From Phytobacter ursingii (lineage in GTDB: Bacteria; Pseudomonadota; Gammaproteobacteria; Enterobacterales; Enterobacteriaceae), in the NCBI GenBank assembly GCA_901456055.1, contig CABDWT010000018.1, forward strand, positions 372,001-436,000: DNA of 64,000 nt. The letters run 5' to 3'. The translations under genes were made by a program, and so were the position numbers. Under the pieces are notes generated by a model, which saw only the letters and a list, made by a program, of their open reading frames with translations, was not told the origin of the DNA and made no database searches. Positions 9,452-17,541 of this stretch are shown here, one piece after another (position 1 is the stretch's first letter; every line of letters begins with the position of its first letter).

Positions 9452-9769
9452 TTACAGAATAGAGCCCAACGGCATCATGGGATCATTGTATTTTGCAACA
9501 GTGCCTTTGCCTGATATGAAAACATGAGGTTTAATTTCAGTCCAGGTATTATTATCATAGGTTTCTCTGATTTCTTTTGCTAACTCGGCGAGGTTTCCAA
9601 GCTTATCGTGCTGGATAAGTGTCTCCTTTTGTATAGAAAAAGAGCGAAACACTTCCATTTGTGAAAAATTATTGTACTCAGAAAAAACGACTGTCATTAT
9701 AAAAGAGTCATCCTTTAAGTATAAATCAAAGTCCCACGGCGCCCGGTATAACAATGTTAAATTATTCAT
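9452..9769 (-). CDS. putative immunity protein for the PAAR effector
   Basis: A 105-residue cytosolic protein without signal peptide or membrane helix, using the ATG at 9769 with AGGAG seven bases upstream. An in-frame start at 9802 would lie inside the effector gene and lacks such a site. The start overlaps the effector stop by 8 bases, the usual arrangement for a toxin-immunity pair. The sequence is acidic and AT-rich, and I do not recognise its family. As it stays in the cytoplasm, the cognate toxin should act there. Confidence 0.7.
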   Translation of the reverse strand: MNNLTLLYRAPWDFDLYLKDDSFIMTVVFSEYNNFSQMEVFRSFSIQKETLIQHDKLGNLAELAKEIRETYDNNTWTEIKPHVFISGKGTVAKYNDPMMPLGSIL

Positions 9770-11018
9770 AAATTGCTCCTGTTGCGAGATCGTAAACCTC
9801 ATAATCTACACCTTTAACCATACCTTTTGTCCAGATAACCACCTCAGGTTTTCCTGTTGGTAATCTTCCCCCAGGTAACCATTGTGAGTTAGCTCCGAAC
9901 TCATTACCCGAGGGTATTACAATTTTATATTTGTCACCAGGGAAGAAATCTATTCTCAGAAGTTCACCACTTTCCAGTTGTTCCTTAGAAATGCCCAGTT
10001 GTTTCGCCATTTCCTGCGTATTTCCTGCAGTCTCTTGTATTGTCTTACTAATCCCATCTTTTGATCCCACGAACTCACTTGCCCACTGGTCAGGCTTACC
10101 CACACCATAGGCATCATACGCATCTCTCGGTACAATACGTGATGCACCATTCGAAAATTCGCTGAGATGGTTATCAATATACTTAGCTGGTAAATAGGTT
10201 TCAGGAAGGGGCCTTTCGTTTTTAGGTGTCGCGATGATTTCATCAAATTTCTCCTTGCTTATTGGCACTCCATTTGTTTCATCGAAGCGAGCAGCACGCA
10301 TAGCATCAAATTTCGCACCGCCTTTCATACCGGCACCACCACCTATCATGCTGCCGAAAAGCATGCTCCATTTTTGCCCGTCACTGCCCTCACCAAACAA
10401 CCATCCCCCCGCCCAGTTCCCTACAGTCCCCCCCGTGAAGGCGCCTGCAGTACTGAGCACAGCAATGGCTGGCGTTGCGACCACCGCGAGAGCCGCGGTA
10501 CCAACCCCCAGCATGACCCAGTTCACCCAGCCCGGAATCTCAGGACTTATCTCGTCTGTTTGTACTTTCGCGCCACCAAAAAAAACGTTGGGCGATCCGG
10601 CAAAAATCTCGGCACTACAAGTGAGTTTGTCTCCCAGGCGTGCAGCAGGATAATTATTGATATAGATCTTAATGGAACCTTCAGCGACCCGCTTTGGCGA
10701 ACCGCTATGCTCATCGCATTTGCCTAAAGACAGATGCGCGCGAATCGCCTTACGGCTATTCACATATACATTTGGCGATCCTTCAGTGAGCATTCCAGTG
10801 ACATGCCGGGGTGCCCAGGACATACTTCCCAGCACCTCTCCCAATCCGCCTGCGGCGCAGGCACCTACAGCAGCCGACGCCACAACCAGCGCCAGCCCGC
10901 CGGTAGCTACCGTCGCAGCCCCCAGTATGGCACCACCGATAAGCCCAACAATCATCCAGGATTTTGATGCAGTGTGGGCAATAGGATCATCGACCCTTGC
11001 AGCCTGTAGCGCAGTCAT
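9762..11018 (-). CDS. T6SS prePAAR/PAAR-domain effector with unrecognised C-terminal toxin
   Basis: A 418-residue effector. Residues 6-15 match the prePAAR motif AARxxDxxxH (AARVDDPIAH). Two glycine/alanine-rich membrane segments follow at about 22-62. A PAAR domain (EGSPNVYVNSRKAIR...GSPNVFFGG) occupies about 76-150, then a second hydrophobic pair at about 165-215. The C-terminal ~180 residues are a soluble domain with the conspicuous motif FGANSQWLPGGRLPTGKPEV near its end; I cannot name this toxin family. Its ATG shares a base with the stop of the upstream Eag gene. Eag chaperones are known to shield prePAAR membrane segments and dock such effectors on VgrG, which here is the next gene upstream. 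The immunity gene follows directly. Confidence 0.88.
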   Translation of the reverse strand: MTALQAARVDDPIAHTASKSWMIVGLIGGAILGAATVATGGLALVVASAAVGACAAGGLGEVLGSMSWAPRHVTGMLTEGSPNVYVNSRKAIRAHLSLGKCDEHSGSPKRVAEGSIKIYINNYPAARLGDKLTCSAEIFAGSPNVFFGGAKVQTDEISPEIPGWVNWVMLGVGTAALAVVATPAIAVLSTAGAFTGGTVGNWAGGWLFGEGSDGQKWSMLFGSMIGGGAGMKGGAKFDAMRAARFDETNGVPISKEKFDEIIATPKNERPLPETYLPAKYIDNHLSEFSNGASRIVPRDAYDAYGVGKPDQWASEFVGSKDGISKTIQETAGNTQEMAKQLGISKEQLESGELLRIDFFPGDKYKIVIPSGNEFGANSQWLPGGRLPTGKPEVVIWTKGMVKGVDYEVYDLATGAIYE

Positions 11019-11818
11019 TACGACGATGTCCGTTGCCGTGTAAGAAACGCCAGTATCTGCTCAGGGGAAGCGAGTCCCTGCGGCCCGTTAACCGTGCGAC
11101 AGATGCTGAGTTGTTGTTCCAGATGATGTCCAGGAATTGTGGCAACAGACCATAAGGCGTAGCGTATCGGCTGCGTGTCGGGGACAGGTGCAATACGCAG
11201 CGGCGAACCGTCCTGGGCGTAGAGCAAATAGAGGCCTTCACGGGCACGCTGCAAAGGTAGGCTTCGATATAACGCTTGCACACCGGAAAAAACGTCCAGA
11301 TTACAACTTTCCGTATCTAGCGCGAAAAAGAGATCCGGATTATCCGGGCGGATCATTTCCCCCAGCGTCGCCTCATGTTGATTATGGTGAAAGCGGATAC
11401 TCGCAATAATATCCTGATATTGTTTCTGATAAAGCTCATTAAATTCACCAGGGCAGGTGCCAATGTAGCAAACAACTTTTTTCCCACCCGAAGGTTCATC
11501 CAGAATAATAATTGTCTGGCGCTGGAAAATTAACACGTTGCCATTTTTAAATCGGTAAAAAAGCTCAACGGCTGGCTCGCCATCTATTAACTTCTGCTGC
11601 GTCGCTTCCATGTGAAATTCTGGCACTGTGACTTCCAGCTCGCGGGCAATACGCGCCGCAACAGCCTGTACGGTCTCCCCGTTTTTCGCCCCTGCACGAG
11701 ATACAACAAAGGTAAATTCACTGGCACCTGTATCATTGAGGGTAAAAAGATTCATCGTACGGTCTTTGAATACATCAGGTAAAGCGAGTGTCGCCTCCTG
11801 GAGAATATAATCAGCCAT
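11018..11818 (-). CDS. Eag-type (DUF1795) T6SS effector chaperone with a C-terminal extension
   Basis: A 266-residue cytosolic protein. Residues 1-~145 are a DUF1795/DcrB-like Eag domain (ALPDVFKDRTMN, FTFVVSRAGA, PAVELFYRFKNG, YIGTCPGEFNELY). Eag proteins are usually about 140-150 residues, so the additional ~115 residues (from about 150, DNPDLFFALDTES onward) are a fused second domain that I cannot identify. The gene lies between vgrG1 (11-base gap) and the prePAAR effector (TAATG overlap), so it should stabilise that effector's membrane segments before loading. The paralogue at 25987-26400 has only the first domain. Confidence 0.88.
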   Translation of the reverse strand: MADYILQEATLALPDVFKDRTMNLFTLNDTGASEFTFVVSRAGAKNGETVQAVAARIARELEVTVPEFHMEATQQKLIDGEPAVELFYRFKNGNVLIFQRQTIIILDEPSGGKKVVCYIGTCPGEFNELYQKQYQDIIASIRFHHNQHEATLGEMIRPDNPDLFFALDTESCNLDVFSGVQALYRSLPLQRAREGLYLLYAQDGSPLRIAPVPDTQPIRYALWSVATIPGHHLEQQLSICRTVNGPQGLASPEQILAFLTRQRTSS

Positions 11819-11829
11819 CGTGCATCCCT

Positions 11830-13770
11830 TTATTTATTTGCCTTTACGGTAAAAAAGCTATCTATTTCTTGCTGTATGATAGTTTGTTGATTCGTTCCAA
11901 CCGCCAGGGTTCCAGCACTGCCATCGGCCGGATTCAGGTGAAGATCGCCACTAAGAGTATTTATTTGTGCACTCTCTGCCGCCGTGAAATTAAAATTATT
12001 GCCGATTATGCTGACCGTCCCGTCCTTGAGCAGTTCAATTACGCTTTGTCCGCACTCAATACGCAACATTTCGCCAGCTGCAAGCGTAAAATTGTTCACA
12101 ACCTTATCGTCGCGGTTATTACCCGTCAGACTCGTGAGGCTTCCCTTAACGCCTGTATTCTGATCTTGCACTACCCGCAAGGTTTCATTCTCACCAACGA
12201 ACTGAGTGTGATTCTTCTCAATAGTATGCGTTTCGTCATTCTTAACGTTGGTGTCCATATTCCGTTCGGCCTGGATCCACACCTGCTCCTCCCCTGCTTT
12301 ATCTTCAAAACGCAGGGCGTTGGCAGTATCAGCAGAACCGTCTTTCGAACGGCTGAGGAACCCCATCTGGGTGGCAGCAGCGGGGAGCGCCCACGGCGGC
12401 ATGCTGGCTTCGTTATAGACGCGTCCGGTAATGATCGGCCTGTCCGGGTCACCGTTAATAAAATCGACCACCACTTCGTCGCCCACGCGTGGCACCTGTA
12501 CGCCGCCGAAACCTTGTCCCGCCCAGGCGCTGGAGACACGCACCCAGCAGGAGCTGGTATCGTCCCCCTTCGCCAGTCTGTCCCAGTGAAACTTCACCTT
12601 CACCCGGCCATAGCGATCGGTCCAGATGCTCTCCCCCTGCGGGCCAACGACTTTGGCAGTCTGTGGCCCATAGGTCCGCGGCCAGGCCGTTTTTTGCACC
12701 GGACGGTACGTGACCGAGGAGGGAATGACAGTGAAATCAATGCGGTGCATCGTTTCCGTACCACCACCACTGGCGTAAGCATTCTCTTCCAGCCAGTAGT
12801 TGGCTTCGGTGGTCAGGTATTCCGCGTTATCGCTGAAAAAGGGGGCGTTATAGAGGGTAAACGTGTTACCCGGCGCGATGCCGAGTGCCGTAGCGCTACC
12901 ATGAATCTGTTGATGCTCCACCTGCCAGCGTTCCTGGCGGATGCGGGCATAGAAATCCGCATGATCGTGTTCGACAAAGCGCCCCGGCCAGTCGTACACA
13001 TCAATACTGCCCGGTTGTGGTGAGACCGGGTTCTGCCGGGCCTGAAACAGCCAGGCATTCGGCTTGCGGAAATCATAATCATCCAGGCTGTAGATCCCCG
13101 GCGTCACGCTGTCCGTCAGCGCCCACTGGCTGATCCCCTCTTCATCCGTACTGCCACCGGACGGTGTCACGTGATAAGGAATGGTTTCATAACCGGCAAA
13201 CGGCTGATGCTGGGTCGCCGCATCGGTCAGCACCAGCACATGCCGTTCTGCCTCGTGGCGGAAGAAGTAACTGATCCCCTCCAGTTCCATCAGACGGCTG
13301 ATAAAATCGAAACTGCTCTCCTGATACTGTACGCAGTAGTCCCAGACGCGATAGCTGCCGGTCAGCTTATCTTCAACGTTAACCTGGTTTTCAGAAAGCA
13401 GCGTTTTGACGATTTGCGGTACCGTCTGCCCCTGGAAGATGCGCAGGTTACGGTCGCGCTGCATCGGCCACAAGTCTGATTCAACATTAAGCTGGTAGAC
13501 TGCATAGCGGGTGCCGGACAGTTCCACGGCGCTTACCGCAACGCGGGTCACTTTGCCGTTGAAGTAGCGCGGCGATGTCATGTCCTGCGTCGGGACCGTC
13601 ACGGTGACAGGCTTTCCCAACAACTGGCTGCGATCCATTCGCGCATCGGTGCCCAGCAGCGTCAGGCCAAGTGCATAAGGTTCTGACAGCGCTTCACGCC
13701 CTGACAGTTTCCAGAACAGCAGCCCTTCGACCGGAAGCTGCACGGTAATACGGTTGAGCATAAGGTTCAT
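11830..13770 (-). CDS. vgrG: T6SS spike protein VgrG (copy 1)
   Basis: A 646-residue VgrG/TssI, the trimeric spike on the Hcp tube. The gp27-like base (from MLNRITVQLPVEGLLFW) and gp5-like OB fold (WPRTYGPQTAKVVGPQGE, RYGRVKVKFHWDR, PRVGDEVVVDFINGDPDRP) are complete. The beta-helix (about 480-646) ends TVKANK without an added enzyme domain, so this VgrG is a carrier. The first ~460 residues are almost identical to copy 2 at 23259-25517. It heads the module vgrG1-eag-PAAR effector-immunity, which suggests it carries that effector. Confidence 0.96.
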   Translation of the reverse strand: MNLMLNRITVQLPVEGLLFWKLSGREALSEPYALGLTLLGTDARMDRSQLLGKPVTVTVPTQDMTSPRYFNGKVTRVAVSAVELSGTRYAVYQLNVESDLWPMQRDRNLRIFQGQTVPQIVKTLLSENQVNVEDKLTGSYRVWDYCVQYQESSFDFISRLMELEGISYFFRHEAERHVLVLTDAATQHQPFAGYETIPYHVTPSGGSTDEEGISQWALTDSVTPGIYSLDDYDFRKPNAWLFQARQNPVSPQPGSIDVYDWPGRFVEHDHADFYARIRQERWQVEHQQIHGSATALGIAPGNTFTLYNAPFFSDNAEYLTTEANYWLEENAYASGGGTETMHRIDFTVIPSSVTYRPVQKTAWPRTYGPQTAKVVGPQGESIWTDRYGRVKVKFHWDRLAKGDDTSSCWVRVSSAWAGQGFGGVQVPRVGDEVVVDFINGDPDRPIITGRVYNEASMPPWALPAAATQMGFLSRSKDGSADTANALRFEDKAGEEQVWIQAERNMDTNVKNDETHTIEKNHTQFVGENETLRVVQDQNTGVKGSLTSLTGNNRDDKVVNNFTLAAGEMLRIECGQSVIELLKDGTVSIIGNNFNFTAAESAQINTLSGDLHLNPADGSAGTLAVGTNQQTIIQQEIDSFFTVKANK

Positions 13771-13897
13771 TCCGTTAAAAGTAGCAACGCGCTGAAATCG
13801 TCAGCGCAAATGCCATTCGATAGAGAAAATCCACCCGCTATAAATGCGGTGTTTTTACTAAAATTTGATGTCTGGTGAGGTAAAGTGTATCTGCCAG

Positions 13898-15016
13898 TCA
13901 TACCGACACTGATTCCGGCGATGTTTCGTCATCCGGCGCCTGGTCAAATAACGCCGCGGCCAAAGAGGCAATGCGATCATGCTGCACCAGCTTCTCTTTC
14001 CATTCCTGCGGAATCCCCGACCAGCCATATAACGCGCCGGCAAGCTGCCCGGCCGTCGCCGCCACGCTGTCGGCATCATCGGCAAGGTTCGCCGCCAGCA
14101 AGATGGCATCACGGAAATTATCGGTGTTCCATACCGCCCACATGGCCGCCTCCAGGGTATCGATGACATAACCGCTGGAGCGGATTTGGTCGCGGCTTTT
14201 TTCTTTATATTCACCGGCGTTGATGATCAGCACGCGCGGCTCTAACGGCATAAACTGCGGGGAAAATACGCGTTCTTTGTCGTATCCATTAATCAGCAGA
14301 AGAAGCAAATAGCTCAGATAATGTGCGGAGCTCACGGCTTCAATAGCGCTATGTGTGGCCTGACTTTGAATTTTCGCGTTATAGAATGCCTGAGCGAAAT
14401 TGCGACGAAAATAGATCGATACAGGCGCTAACCGAATGATGGGTGCATTGCCTGCGGTTTCCGGAGCCGTATTACCAAACCAGTTCGCTCCGTTAATCTC
14501 ATATTGTTCCAGGGCATAACGGGTCGCATTGCCAATATCAAAACAGACACCGTTAACGCTGTTATAGCCCTCGCGATACCACTTCACCAGTTTGTCCCTG
14601 AAAGATTGCCTGCTGGCATATTTGCACTCCAGCATTGTTTCAGCCAGACATAGAGCCATCGAGGTGTCATCAGTCCACTCTCCGGGTTTCAGGCGAAATG
14701 GCCCACCGCCCACCATGTCTGTCACAGTGCGGTGGTCACGAGGCATAAATTCCAGGGTGGCGCCCACGGCATCGCCCACGGCGAGCCCGACAAGCGCGCC
14801 AATCGCCTTGTCGCGACAGATATCCAGCGGCTTGACTTGATCAGGCGTGTCATACCATTTTGGTGAAGCCGTTTGAGTTGGCTCCTCAACGAGAGGATGT
14901 GCAATGTAGTCATATTGCATGCGGTGCTGCGTCCGCGCGTTAGTAAAGGGAATATAATGCTCATACTGTTTTGCATAACGCTCTATGTCCCGAATATCAG
15001 AATGCAAATCGATCAC
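13898..15016 (-). CDS. ADP-ribosylglycohydrolase (DraG family), Tri1-like
   Basis: A 372-residue protein starting at GTG (15016) with AAGGAAGG upstream. The ADP-ribosylglycohydrolase fold begins near residue 68 (DKAIGALVGLAVGDAVGATLEF). Metal-binding acidic motifs are EWTDDTSMALC and, near residue 310, ADDADSVAATAGQLAGALYG. Residues 1-~67 are an N-terminal extension. The T6SS immunity protein Tri1 of Serratia proteamaculans is an ADP-ribosylglycohydrolase with an N-terminal extension that blocks the toxin Tre1, while the catalytic site removes ADP-ribose from targets. Position inside a T6SS cargo module, next to a DUF4150 PAAR-like gene, favours a similar immunity role, but no ADP-ribosyltransferase gene is visible in the window. 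Confidence 0.82.
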   Translation of the reverse strand: MIDLHSDIRDIERYAKQYEHYIPFTNARTQHRMQYDYIAHPLVEEPTQTASPKWYDTPDQVKPLDICRDKAIGALVGLAVGDAVGATLEFMPRDHRTVTDMVGGGPFRLKPGEWTDDTSMALCLAETMLECKYASRQSFRDKLVKWYREGYNSVNGVCFDIGNATRYALEQYEINGANWFGNTAPETAGNAPIIRLAPVSIYFRRNFAQAFYNAKIQSQATHSAIEAVSSAHYLSYLLLLLINGYDKERVFSPQFMPLEPRVLIINAGEYKEKSRDQIRSSGYVIDTLEAAMWAVWNTDNFRDAILLAANLADDADSVAATAGQLAGALYGWSGIPQEWKEKLVQHDRIASLAAALFDQAPDDETSPESVSV

Positions 15017-15032
15017 GGTATCCCTTCCTTTT

Positions 15033-15428
15033 TTACTGCTGCATCGCAGGTAATGGTTTACCGCTGCCGTCTTTTACGAAGACCAGGCTTTTGTCATCTT
15101 GCCCGAGCTTGCCCTGATAAACATTCCCTGGCTGATAAGCCGCAACGGCGATTAACCACGCCGTTTCATTATGCTTTTCGACCAGCCAGCTTTTATTAAA
15201 CTGTGGTTGTTCCACCCGTAATGACATTTCAATGACCGGGTTGTTATTAATAAACAGCCCGCTTTGCTTCATGGATAAAATGGTGATATTGACATCGCTG
15301 CCGTTGGCGAGAATGTCCTGCTCTTTGCGCTGAGAATTACGCACGACTCTTTTTGCCAGCCCAAAAATGAGACATATAAGCACCATCGTTACAACCACAT
15401 TCACAATATCAAACGTCGAGATATTCAC
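15033..15428 (-). CDS. small membrane-anchored protein, unknown function
   Basis: A 131-residue protein starting at GTG (15428), with AGGAG about 11 bases upstream. One hydrophobic helix (about 7-28) is followed by a basic stretch and a soluble ~100-residue domain with VNITILSMKQSG and GNVYQGKLGQDDKSLVFV. Layout resembles the small membrane proteins at 20080-23243, but sequence similarity is too low to claim homology by eye. It lies between the DUF4150 gene and the ADP-ribosylglycohydrolase gene, in the same transcription unit. Confidence 0.65.
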   Translation of the reverse strand: MNISTFDIVNVVVTMVLICLIFGLAKRVVRNSQRKEQDILANGSDVNITILSMKQSGLFINNNPVIEMSLRVEQPQFNKSWLVEKHNETAWLIAVAAYQPGNVYQGKLGQDDKSLVFVKDGSGKPLPAMQQ

Positions 15429-15453
15429 GCCTGAATGTACTCCTGTCCTGTTA

Positions 15454-15846
15454 TTACGGCGCCAGCATCAGCACTTTGAACTGGCTCGGCACGATACGCA
15501 TTCCAATCGCATTGGTGGAATTTTGCAGACTCACGCTGGTCAATCGCGTGGCGGGGGTACCTTTTAACAGCACGGTAAATGCTCCGGTTAAATGCCGGGA
15601 TGGCCCCATCACCGTACCGGAGGCCACGCCTGTCGCCACGCCGGGGTTATCGCCGTTGGTCAGTGGCGTGATGGTCGCCATATTGTGAGCAGGCATCCCC
15701 ATAAACAGGATATTCATCGCATTAGGGATTGCCGTCGGCCCCAGCGCAATATCCGGATAGGGAATGGGCGTGGGGGCAGGCATTGGCGTCAGGCAGACAT
15801 CCGGAAAGGCCAAATCGACCCCAAAAAGCTGGCAGTTTGCAAACAT
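15454..15846 (-). CDS. DUF4150 (PAAR-like) spike-tip protein
   Basis: A 130-residue protein of the DUF4150/PAAR-like family, rich in short loops and conserved N-terminal sequence (FGVDLAFPDVCLTPMPAPTPIP, with MNILFMGMPAHNMAT). Such proteins cap VgrG and often carry a toxin domain at the C-terminus. This one stops directly after the PAAR-like domain, so it carries no covalent toxin. It follows DUF3540, pentapeptide and DUF2169 genes, the usual loading partners of DUF4150 tips. Confidence 0.85.
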   Translation of the reverse strand: MFANCQLFGVDLAFPDVCLTPMPAPTPIPYPDIALGPTAIPNAMNILFMGMPAHNMATITPLTNGDNPGVATGVASGTVMGPSRHLTGAFTVLLKGTPATRLTSVSLQNSTNAIGMRIVPSQFKVLMLAP

Positions 15847-15855
15847 GGCAGTTCC

Positions 15856-16461
15856 TTACCCCATATGAATCTGTTCAGAATCGACTTTGGTGATCGCTTT
15901 GGACGTGATCACCGTGTTGTGGGCATGCAGGCGCGCATAGTCCTCCGCTTTCATGTCCAGTTGCCCGGCGCGGACCTGCTCGGTCTGTCTGGTCGTACGA
16001 AACAGGCTATGGCTGATTTGGGTGACGGTCTGCCAGACAGATTCTGCCCGCTTGCCGACAACGCGCGACAGGCTGACCCAGGCCGAGAGTTTCTCACCGC
16101 TGTATTTCATCTCGTCGATATGGCAGTCTCCCTGCCCGGCGGTGACGCGAAGCGCATCGCTACTCAGGCTTAGCTCCCCTTCGCTATGAATATGCAGATC
16201 GCCCGGCACTCTGAGCTCTGCCACCTGCGGGTTAGCCCGTTCCAGTACCGCCAGCAGCCAGATTTGGCGCTCTACGCTGGCAATCAGTACCGTATCGCCC
16301 GTCTGCGGTGCGATAACGCAACTCGCTGCCCGGCGACAATGCCAGCCGCGCCCTTCGCTTTCTACCGTCAGGCTGCCGTCAGCAAAACAGTGGGTCACCA
16401 CCGCCGATGCCTGTGCAGGCGGCAGTATGGGTTGTGCCAGTAAATGATTCACTTTACTCAT
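15856..16461 (-). CDS. DUF3540 domain protein, T6SS cargo module
   Basis: A 201-residue soluble protein of the DUF3540 family, found next to DUF2169, pentapeptide and DUF4150 genes in T6SS modules. Recognisable parts are SVERQIWLLAVLERA and the beta-rich stretch GDLHIHSEGELSLSSDALRV, which resembles VgrG-like beta-helix repeats. A molecular role is not established; it probably helps assemble the PAAR-like tip. Nine bases separate it from the next gene. Confidence 0.85.
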   Translation of the reverse strand: MSKVNHLLAQPILPPAQASAVVTHCFADGSLTVESEGRGWHCRRAASCVIAPQTGDTVLIASVERQIWLLAVLERANPQVAELRVPGDLHIHSEGELSLSSDALRVTAGQGDCHIDEMKYSGEKLSAWVSLSRVVGKRAESVWQTVTQISHSLFRTTRQTEQVRAGQLDMKAEDYARLHAHNTVITSKAITKVDSEQIHMG

Positions 16462-16470
16462 TTTGTCTCC

Positions 16471-17541
16471 TCAACGGCGGCTCTGGCGCTGCAGGCTCCA
16501 GGCCTCAGCAGCCAATAATTCTTCGTCATATTCGAGAATGCCCTGACGCCCGGTGAACCGGGCATTCTCCTGATTCGCCCGGTGCATCCGGGTGCGGGAA
16601 AAGGTTGCGCCGCGCAGGTCCGCCAGACGCAGGTCGGCACCGGTAAAATCGCTGTAGGTCAGGTCGCAAAGCGCAAAACACGCCCCGGCGGCATTCACCT
16701 GCTGCAGAATGCTTTGAAACAGGCGACTCTGGCTGAAATCGGCCTGTGCGAGCGTGGCGCCCACGAAAATAGCCTGATCGAAAACGCTGTCACGACACTG
16801 CGCGCCGCGCAGATTCGCTTCCATAAACAGTGCCTGGGTCGCATTCACCTGGTTAAGTTGCGCAGTCTGTAACGACGCCCCTTTAAAATTGCACTGGGTA
16901 AGTTGTGCGCCGCTAAAATCCGCGCCGTCTAACTGGTTTTCGGTAAACTGGCAGCCGGTAAAGCCGTGCCGGGCGTAATCTTTCCCGCGCTGATCGCAGT
17001 TGAAAAAGACCACCCGTTCAAACTGACTGCCCTCAAGCACCGTCGTACGCAGATCAATGCCATAAAAGGTGGTCAGCAAAAAACGGCACCCGGCAAAGCG
17101 GGCATGCGTCAGCGGTGATTCAAAAAAGACGCTGCGTTCAGGTGTTGCCCTGTCAAAATGGCTGTCTTCCAGCGCGCAGTGCATAAATTGCACGGTCTGC
17201 AGCGAGCAGCCCATAAAATGGCTACCCGTCAACGTGCAGTGGTTGAAGATGCATCCATCAAGTGGCGTTTCCTCCACCTGCAGGTTTGCCATTTCGCACT
17301 GATTAAACACCGTCTGTGTTAGCCGGGCTCCCCGCAGATTTACCCCGTTTAATGCACATTCGGTGAACGCCGTTTCCTGCAAATTGGCCCCTTGCAGGTT
17401 TACGCCCTCCAGCGAGACCTCCTGAAAAATACCGCCGGACAGATCGCAGCCCTGCAAATCCAACCCGTCGAGGGAGATTTCGCTGACCGGCTCGCCGCCT
17501 TTCACCCGCTGTTGCAATTGTGCTGCGGTGAGCATCGTCAT
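16471..17541 (-). CDS. pentapeptide-repeat protein, T6SS cargo module
   Basis: A 356-residue protein formed almost wholly of pentapeptide repeats A(D/N)LXX (for example LDLQGCDLSG, VNLQGANLQE, ADLRLADLRGA), which fold as a right-handed quadrilateral beta helix. Its start overlaps the stop of the DUF2169-pentapeptide gene by 4 bases (ATGA), and it probably acts with it. Pentapeptide proteins of these modules are thought to help load DUF4150 tips; function here is inferred from context. Confidence 0.88.
   Translation of the reverse strand: MTMLTAAQLQQRVKGGEPVSEISLDGLDLQGCDLSGGIFQEVSLEGVNLQGANLQETAFTECALNGVNLRGARLTQTVFNQCEMANLQVEETPLDGCIFNHCTLTGSHFMGCSLQTVQFMHCALEDSHFDRATPERSVFFESPLTHARFAGCRFLLTTFYGIDLRTTVLEGSQFERVVFFNCDQRGKDYARHGFTGCQFTENQLDGADFSGAQLTQCNFKGASLQTAQLNQVNATQALFMEANLRGAQCRDSVFDQAIFVGATLAQADFSQSRLFQSILQQVNAAGACFALCDLTYSDFTGADLRLADLRGATFSRTRMHRANQENARFTGRQGILEYDEELLAAEAWSLQRQSRR

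Noticed and set aside
11788-13023. 411-codon plus-strand ORF
   Set aside because: Antisense to vgrG1 and the Eag gene.
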